Part shown: in pieces, positions 5,296 to 9,579 of the stretch | How positions within the stretch are numbered: the first letter of the stretch is position 1 | Layout of the letters: each line of letters opens with the position of its first letter | Origin: Treponema sp. | GTDB taxonomy: Bacteria; Spirochaetota; Spirochaetia; Treponematales; Breznakiellaceae | NCBI GenBank assembly: GCA_031259035.1 | Contig: JAIRLZ010000047.1 | Span: forward strand, 1 to 9,579 | Direction of reading: 5' to 3' | DNA: 9,579 nt | The notes under the pieces: model-generated | Database searches by the model: none | Told to the model about the DNA's origin: nothing | What the model saw: the letters and a program-made list of their open reading frames with translations, nothing else | Program-made: the position numbers and the translations under genes

Positions 5296-7839
5296 TCAGT
5301 CCAGCAACGGATTGTAATCCGGTATGTCCAAGCCGTAATCAGGATTTGTTTCTTCTTCAGAACCTGCATCAAATGAAAAAATGTTGTCAAAAAGATCTGC
5401 CGGCAGGGACGGCAAGGCGTCCGACTCGGGAACCGCGTCGCCGCCGGAAAAGACATAGGAACTCGCTCTATTGCCCGTTACACCGGCAATAAGGGCGCCG
5501 TCGGCATGTAGATCGCAGTACCTATCTGGCTGAGATCCGGACAAGAACGACAGCGTAACCGTTCCCTCGTTGCATGTGGCGGTCGGAATAAGACCGGACT
5601 TGGCGCATACCGTAACGTCAACAACGCCCGTCGCGGGGCGGATAAAGTCTTTTTTGGACAATCCCTGATGAATATCCCGCATAAAGTCGCCCCATACCGG
5701 ACCGGCCAAGGTCGCTCCGGTAAGATCAATCCCCAAAGAGTTGCCGGGTTTATCGAACCCGAACCAGATCGCCGTCGTGTAATAGGGGGTGAACCCAACC
5801 GTCCATGCGTCCGACCAGTTTTGAGTGGTGCCGGTTTTTCCGGCGGCGGGCATACGGAAGGCGTCGCCGTTTTCATCCTTAAACACAAATTTCGAACCAT
5901 AGCCTGAACCGGATCGCAAGGTTCCGATTTCAACGGTTTTTTTCAGCAGCGTGGTCATAACATAGGCGTTTTGAGGGCTTATGACCTGAATATCCGCGCC
6001 TTTTTTCTGTTGCGCAAGCCGGAGGGCGCGCTCGTTGTCAATGATGATCTTGCCGTTCCTGTCCTCAATCGCCCGTATCGCGATAGGGGCGACCTCCCTT
6101 CCCTGATTGGCAAAAACCGCAAATGCCCGCGCCATCTGGATGGGCGCCACGGAGATGATGCCGAGTCCCATTGGGTACACACGAGGGAAGGTGCGGCGTA
6201 TGACGTCGGGATCGGTTATGCCCATAAGGGCGGCGGCGCGGTTAATCGCCTCGTCAAAGCCGATGCCGTCAAGCACTTTGAGGGACGGCACGTTCATAGA
6301 CTGAGCCAAGGCATCGTAAAACAACACCGAGCCTTTCCATTCGCCCCGAAAATTGAGCGGTATGTAGGGAGTGCCGTCTTCGTTGTGGAAAACGATGGGA
6401 ATATCGTAAATGAGCGTCGAAGGGGTGAACTTTCTGGTGTCAAGGGCGGCCGAATAGTACAGGGGCTTAAACGAGCTGCCCGGCATGATACGCCCCTGAG
6501 TTGCGCGGATAAGCTGGTTGGTCGAGGCGTCGTACTTCGAGCCGCCCACAATCGCGGTAATGTATCCGGTCTCGTTTTCTATAGAAATGAGCGCGCCCTC
6601 GACGATATTTTGTTCAGCCTGATCCCTCAAATCCGCAAACCCCTTCTCGGTGAGCGTTTTGAGATCGTCAAGATCGAAAAAAACCGCGGCCATGTCAACA
6701 AGAGGGTTGATGGTTTTTGTATACCGGTTCGTCGCCTGCGCCTCATTCCGCGCCGCCGCGGTTCCATAAATGCCGCCCATGTCAAGAAACACGGAAAGCA
6801 GGTTGATAACAGGGAAAAACGTTCTTTCGGCGTAGACGAAACGGTTGCCGCGTGAAGCGTTGTACGCCTTGTTCGCCTTTTCAAGCCCATGCGCCATGTA
6901 TTTCTCGGCCGCTTCCTGATGCGTCAGGTCAAGCGTGGTAAGCACGGTGTAGCCGTCACGATAATAGTCCATAGCGCCGTACATCATCTCGTCAAGTTCG
7001 CGGCGCACATATTCGCTGAACCACGGCGCCTTGTCCTCACGGTTGTAATACGCGGCGACGGACTGGCGGGTATAGTCGTAATTATCCCAGTATTCCCGAA
7101 AGGACGCATCCGCCTCTTCACGAGTGGCGTATCCCAATTCGATCATTTTGTCCAGCACGGCGCGTTGCCGTTCCATTGCGATATTGGGGTTGTCAAGCGG
7201 GTTGTATTTCGCCGGACTTGAGAGTTGGATGACAAGCACCGCGGCTTCCGCCAACGTTATCTCTTTTGCGCTATGGTTGAAAAAGTATTTGCTCGCGGCC
7301 TCGACGCCGTATACGCCGGGACCCATGTACATATAATTAAGGTAAATTTCAAGGATTTCATTCTTGGTGTAACGCCGCTCCATCTGTATGGCGTACCACA
7401 GTTCCCTGATTTTCCGCGACAACGAATATTCGCTCCTGTCCGTGTAGAGAGTGCCGGCCACTTGTTGCGTAATGGTTGAGCCGCCGCCCAAACTTCGACC
7501 GGTAAGCTGCCCATAAATGGCGCGCGCAATGCCTCTAACGCTGAACCCTCTGTGCTTGTAGAATTCGGGATCTTCACGCGCCAAGGTTGCGTTAATGAGG
7601 TGCTGGGGCAGAGCGCTTAAAGGCGCCAGCTCCCGTTTTTCATCAGCGGAAAATTCGGTGACCAGCGTTCCATGTATATCGAGTATTTTGGTCGGCAGAG
7701 CCGGCGAAAATTCCTGAAAATTTTCCTGATTTTTCATATTTATGGTTTCCGCAAGCGCCAAACCCACACCCGCGCCGATTGTCACAACAAGGAGAATAAC
7801 AATGCCCGCCAAGACGCGGATCATAATTTTCGATGCCAT
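5296..7839 (-). CDS. Class A penicillin-binding protein (1A family), bifunctional glycosyltransferase and transpeptidase
   Basis: An 847-residue inner-membrane protein that polymerises lipid II into glycan strands and cross-links the peptides. A signal anchor spans about residues 6-30. The family-51 glycosyltransferase covers about 48-235: catalytic Glu in LARED (E89), GGGSTITQQ (118-126), a second Glu in MERRYTKNEIL (E154) and YLNYMYMG (166-173). The transpeptidase covers about 412-735: SSFK (active Ser 455), SMN (514-516) and KTGT (668-671), all intact. The cysteine-containing C-terminal segment (VCAKSG, ATC, RYC; 744-775) is usual for the family. The linker between the domains (about 300-410) is long, with a poorly conserved 320-400 stretch, and the last 45 residues are acidic. 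The ATG at 7839 follows an in-frame stop at once and has no Shine-Dalgarno; M6 (7824) is the only other early start and has none either. Confidence 0.93.
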   Translation of the reverse strand: MASKIMIRVLAGIVILLVVTIGAGVGLALAETINMKNQENFQEFSPALPTKILDIHGTLVTEFSADEKRELAPLSALPQHLINATLAREDPEFYKHRGFSVRGIARAIYGQLTGRSLGGGSTITQQVAGTLYTDRSEYSLSRKIRELWYAIQMERRYTKNEILEIYLNYMYMGPGVYGVEAASKYFFNHSAKEITLAEAAVLVIQLSSPAKYNPLDNPNIAMERQRAVLDKMIELGYATREEADASFREYWDNYDYTRQSVAAYYNREDKAPWFSEYVRRELDEMMYGAMDYYRDGYTVLTTLDLTHQEAAEKYMAHGLEKANKAYNASRGNRFVYAERTFFPVINLLSVFLDMGGIYGTAAARNEAQATNRYTKTINPLVDMAAVFFDLDDLKTLTEKGFADLRDQAEQNIVEGALISIENETGYITAIVGGSKYDASTNQLIRATQGRIMPGSSFKPLYYSAALDTRKFTPSTLIYDIPIVFHNEDGTPYIPLNFRGEWKGSVLFYDALAQSMNVPSLKVLDGIGFDEAINRAAALMGITDPDVIRRTFPRVYPMGLGIISVAPIQMARAFAVFANQGREVAPIAIRAIEDRNGKIIIDNERALRLAQQKKGADIQVISPQNAYVMTTLLKKTVEIGTLRSGSGYGSKFVFKDENGDAFRMPAAGKTGTTQNWSDAWTVGFTPYYTTAIWFGFDKPGNSLGIDLTGATLAGPVWGDFMRDIHQGLSKKDFIRPATGVVDVTVCAKSGLIPTATCNEGTVTLSFLSGSQPDRYCDLHADGALIAGVTGNRASSYVFSGGDAVPESDALPSLPADLFDNIFSFDAGSEEETNPDYGLDIPDYNPLLD

Positions 7840-7847
7840 ATATTATA

Positions 7848-7876
7848 AGTTTATGGCAGAAGAAGAGATTTGTCAA
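7848..7876 (-). promoter_or_regulatory. Putative promoter of the penicillin-binding protein gene, probably leaderless
   Basis: The minus strand has a perfect TTGACA (7871-7876), a 17-base spacer and TAAACT (7848-7853, four of six). The -10 ends eight bases before the ATG at 7839, so transcription would begin within a base or two of the start codon. This fits the absence of a Shine-Dalgarno. A TATAAT at 7842-7847 is a better hexamer but lies 23 bases from TTGACA. Confidence 0.55.
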
Positions 7877-7919
7877 GCTGTCGCGGCGCCTCATAAAAAA
7901 TCTTGCCGAAAAGAGTCTC

Positions 7920-8020
7920 AGGAACTGTTCAGAAATAACATGACCAAACGGTCATGTTATTTCTTAATTGCGCAAGCAATTAAAACAAAATGCTGTGCAT
8001 TTTGTTTATGAACAGTTCCT
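7920..8020. repeat. Perfect cloverleaf palindrome (four-way-junction foldback element)
   Basis: Outer arms AGGAACTGTTCA (7920-7931) and TGAACAGTTCCT (8009-8020) pair over 12 bases. They enclose three consecutive perfect hairpins: GAAATAACATGACC with its complement (7932-7945/7950-7963, loop AAAC), TTAATTGC/GCAATTAA (7964-7971/7976-7983, loop GCAA, a GNRA-type loop in RNA), and AACAAAATGC/GCATTTTGTT (7984-7993/7997-8006, loop TGT). All 44 pairs are Watson-Crick. The only unpaired bases outside the loops are 8007-8008. The element lies between two divergent genes, so it is not needed as a terminator, and it matches no tRNA or riboswitch I know. It is probably a mobile or repetitive foldback sequence; function unknown. 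Confidence 0.9.
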
Positions 8021-8089
8021 AAGCCTCACATTGAACATGGCGCCAACCGTACAATGGCGTTTATGATGCGGGCGCCTTTGGCGCGTCGC

Positions 8090-8118
8090 TTGACCCGCGC
8101 TCCGTATTTCGCTAAAAT
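8090..8118 (+). promoter_or_regulatory. Putative sigma-70 promoter of ilvE
   Basis: TTGACC (8090-8095), a 17-base spacer and TAAAAT (8113-8118), each five of six to consensus. Transcription would begin near 8125, leaving a leader of about 130 bases. A TATACT at 8193-8198 could be a second -10, but nothing like a -35 stands upstream of it. Confidence 0.6.
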
Positions 8119-8139
8119 GAAACGTGAAGAAAGAGCCTT

Positions 8140-8187
8140 TCCCAAAACACCCGAACTGTGTTCGCCGAACATAGTTCGCGTTTGGGA
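8140..8187 (+). repeat. Three-way-junction fold in the ilvE leader
   Basis: Outer arms TCCCAAAAC (8140-8148) and GTTTGGGA (8180-8187) pair over eight bases with one bulged A. Inside are two hairpins with the same 5-bp stem, CGAAC/GTTCG, at 8152-8164 (loop TGT) and 8166-8178 (loop ATA). If the promoter at 8090-8118 is right, the fold is transcribed in the ilvE mRNA. A further 7-bp stem CCGGTTC/GAACCGG (8204-8210 with 8227-8233) lies just before the ribosome binding site. This could be regulatory or simply another foldback insertion. Confidence 0.6.
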
Positions 8188-8241
8188 TACGCTATACTGG
8201 AGTCCGGTTCAAGAACGATGGCGCTGGAACCGGCTGCTGTC

Positions 8242-8247
8242 AAGGAG
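8242..8247 (+). promoter_or_regulatory. ilvE ribosome binding site
   Basis: AAGGAG stands seven bases before the ATG at 8255 and decides that start against in-frame upstream ATGs at 8054, 8063, 8066 and 8117, none of which has a comparable site. Confidence 0.85.
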
Positions 8248-8254
8248 AGAAACA

Positions 8255-9340
8255 ATGGCATTTGGATTGCATAGTTATCCGGTGGCGTACCGGTCAAAAT
8301 TCGACAACGGGATTTGGACGGGCGGTTATGAAGAAAAGCCGCATAAAACGCCGGAGGAAGAAGCGAAGTTAAGCGAAGCTGAACTGGAAAAACTGGAGAA
8401 TTCCCGTAATTTTTACGGCGATATGCCTCTGGTCGGGTATACCACTCAATACGGGATGAGCTGTTTTGAAGGACTCAAAGCCTTGCCTCAAAAAGACGGC
8501 GGACTCGCCATCTTTCGTCCCGATCAGAACGCGAAACGGTTTTACAAATCAATGAAAGGGCTGTATATGCCGCCCTTCCCGGAGGATGAGTTTGTCAAAG
8601 CCTGTGTGGGAATCGTGAAACGCAACGCGGAGTTTGGGTTTCGGCCATTTTATAAGAAAGAATGGGAAAAAGATTCGTTTATGACGGCTGATTCCATCTA
8701 TATACGTCCGTTTTCGTACTCGGAAGGCGGTGTTGGCGTCGCCTTATCCAAGAAACCCTGGGTCGTGATCATAACAACGCCGGTCAGCGCCTATTTCTCC
8801 GGCGGCTCGTCCGACGCGGTTGTCACCGAACGCATCAGGGCCACGCCTAACGGCACGGGCTGGATAAAAGCGGCTTCCAATTACGTGATTTCCGCGCTTG
8901 CCAAGCACGAAGCCGCCGAAGAAGGCTACATGGAGTGCATCTACCTTGACGCGGCTCACCGGAAATACGTTGAGGAAGGTTCTTCCTGCAATATTTTCTT
9001 TTACTTGAAATCAGGCGAACTCGTAACGCCGGAACTCGGCGACACGATCCTGCCCGGCATCACACGGGCGAGCGTCATAGAGCTTGCCCGCGACAAACAT
9101 ATCGTGGTGTCCGAGCGGAAGATTTCCATTGACGAGGCGCTCAGCGAGACAAAAGAATGCTTTGTCAGCGGCACCGCGGCGGGCGCCACCCCCATTGAGT
9201 CCCTCACCTACCGGGGCAAAACCGTTGTTTTCAACGAGAGAAAAACCGGCGGCCTCACGGCGGATATACGCGACACTATCAAGGGCATACAGTACGGCAC
9301 GCTGCCCGATACGAAAGGCTGGATGGTGAAGGTGGTGTAG
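8255..9340 (+). CDS. ilvE: Branched-chain amino acid aminotransferase
   Basis: A 361-residue cytoplasmic class IV, pyridoxal-phosphate enzyme that exchanges amino groups between glutamate and the keto acids of leucine, isoleucine and valine; it is the last step of their synthesis and also works in breakdown. The catalytic lysine is K205 in GWIKAASNY. YGMSCFEGLKAL (66-77), SIYIRPF (147-153), YVEEGSSCNIFF (238-249, a Glu that contacts the cofactor ring nitrogen), LPGITRASVI (266-275) and GTAAGATPI (306-314) follow the family order. The length matches the long BCAT form (about 355-365 residues) of Bacillus and eukaryotes, not the roughly 310-residue E. coli IlvE. It is complete, stands alone with its own promoter and structured leader, and is followed by two terminators. 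No other branched-chain genes are in the window. Confidence 0.93.
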   Translation: MAFGLHSYPVAYRSKFDNGIWTGGYEEKPHKTPEEEAKLSEAELEKLENSRNFYGDMPLVGYTTQYGMSCFEGLKALPQKDGGLAIFRPDQNAKRFYKSMKGLYMPPFPEDEFVKACVGIVKRNAEFGFRPFYKKEWEKDSFMTADSIYIRPFSYSEGGVGVALSKKPWVVIITTPVSAYFSGGSSDAVVTERIRATPNGTGWIKAASNYVISALAKHEAAEEGYMECIYLDAAHRKYVEEGSSCNIFFYLKSGELVTPELGDTILPGITRASVIELARDKHIVVSERKISIDEALSETKECFVSGTAAGATPIESLTYRGKTVVFNERKTGGLTADIRDTIKGIQYGTLPDTKGWMVKVV

Positions 9341-9358
9341 AGGCGGCGTTCTTGCGGC

Positions 9359-9380
9359 GCCAACTGCTTTTGGCTTTTTT
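9359..9380 (+). terminator. Intrinsic terminator of ilvE, first
   Basis: GCCAA (9359-9363) pairs with TTGGC (9370-9374) over a 6-base loop and is followed by six T residues (9375-9380). It begins 18 bases after the ilvE stop. The stem is short, so termination may be partial. Confidence 0.6.
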
Positions 9381-9407
9381 GAAAATATTTGGAGGTGTTG
9401 TCAAATA

Positions 9408-9435
9408 CCGCCGGTAAAACCGGCGGCTTGTTTTT
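9408..9435 (+). terminator. Intrinsic terminator of ilvE, second and stronger
   Basis: A perfect GC-rich 8-bp stem, CCGCCGGT (9408-9415) and ACCGGCGG (9419-9426) with loop AAA, is followed by CTTGTTTTT. The T-run is on the plus-strand side only, so it acts for ilvE and not for genes entering from the right. Confidence 0.75.
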
Positions 9436-9438
9436 GTG

Positions 9439-9481
9439 AACCGCTCAAAGCGGTTGCTTTATGAGCCGCCTAAAGGCGGCT
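9439..9481. repeat. Tandem perfect hairpins after the terminator
   Basis: AACCGCT/AGCGGTT (9439-9455, loop CAA) and AGCCGCC/GGCGGCT (9464-9481, loop TAAA) are both 7-bp and perfect. Neither has a T-run. With the terminator stem they make three consecutive hairpins, but no enclosing outer arm is visible, unlike the other foldback elements. The remaining bases (9482-9579) are pyrimidine-rich on the plus strand and show no gene that I can support. Confidence 0.6.
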
Positions 9482-9579
9482 GTTGGCTGTTTGTTATTCC
9501 ATCCCATCCAACTCCTTTTGTTTTGTTCCTCTGCCCTACCCTGCCTAATTTAAATTCGTTTCACCTTTTTATCCGCTCA

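Larger units (their letters stand above)
7840..8254. other. Divergent intergenic region between the penicillin-binding protein gene and ilvE
   Basis: This 415-base stretch has no convincing gene. In order it holds the leaderless-type promoter of the minus-strand gene, the cloverleaf element, a GC-rich hairpin GCGCC/GGCGC (8072-8084, loop TTT), the ilvE promoter and the structured ilvE leader. The plus-strand frame of ilvE stays open back to 8054, but the ribosome binding site at 8242-8247 and the family alignment put the true start at 8255, so the upstream frame is taken as non-coding. Confidence 0.7.

Noticed and set aside
7920..8020. The cloverleaf as a tRNA, riboswitch or integron attC site
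   Set aside because: There is no tRNA conserved arm sequence or CCA end, no riboswitch motif, and all arms are perfect, whereas attC sites have characteristic mismatched, extrahelical bases and R box core sequences that are absent here.
8054..8254. A longer N-terminus for ilvE from an upstream in-frame ATG
   Set aside because: The added 67 residues do not resemble any aminotransferase, the predicted transcript starts inside this stretch, and AAGGAG at 8242-8247 marks the start at 8255.
9398..9439. A tiny plus-strand frame from TTG behind GGAGG at 9391
   Set aside because: The spacing between GGAGG and TTG is only two bases and the frame simply runs through the terminator stem.

Overview
The window (9,579 bases) reads as bacterial chromosome, probably from a spirochaete close to the gut treponemes. 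This is an inference from the style of the galactokinase, the 1A-type penicillin-binding protein and the NifA-like activator. No rRNA or other marker in the window proves it.

Layout. 1-341 has no gene; it holds one end of a 27-bp inverted repeat and a three-way-junction fold. 342-1928 (-) encodes a GAF / AAA+ / helix-turn-helix sigma-54 activator that resembles NifA. 2052-2483 (+) is a broken IS1595-type (ISXO2-like) transposase. 2483-2770 is packed with foldback elements and the other end of the inverted repeat. 2780-4213 galK, 4210-5193 galE and 5296-7839 (a bifunctional class A penicillin-binding protein) all run on the minus strand; galE and galK overlap by 4 bases. 7840-8254 is a divergent intergenic region with a strikingly perfect cloverleaf palindrome. 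8255-9340 (+) is a branched-chain amino acid aminotransferase (ilvE), followed by two intrinsic terminators and two more hairpins.

How the genes work together. galK and galE supply two steps of the Leloir pathway (galactose phosphorylation and UDP-galactose/UDP-glucose interconversion); galT is not in the window. The upstream penicillin-binding protein builds peptidoglycan and may share transcripts with galEK, since no terminator is visible between them. ilvE stands alone behind its own promoter. The activator's targets are not visible here.

Most unusual signal. Every larger gene-free stretch contains palindromic elements of one architecture with differing sequence: an outer inverted repeat enclosing one to three perfect small hairpins with almost no unpaired bases at the junction. 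The best (7920-8020) has 44 base pairs without a mismatch in a four-way cloverleaf, between two divergent genes where no terminator is needed. Copies near the transposase remnant share arms that look like insertion-sequence ends. A second pattern is that the activator and the penicillin-binding protein both have a TTGA-type -35, a 17-base spacer and the -10 sequence TAAACT a few bases before a start codon without a Shine-Dalgarno, which suggests leaderless mRNAs.
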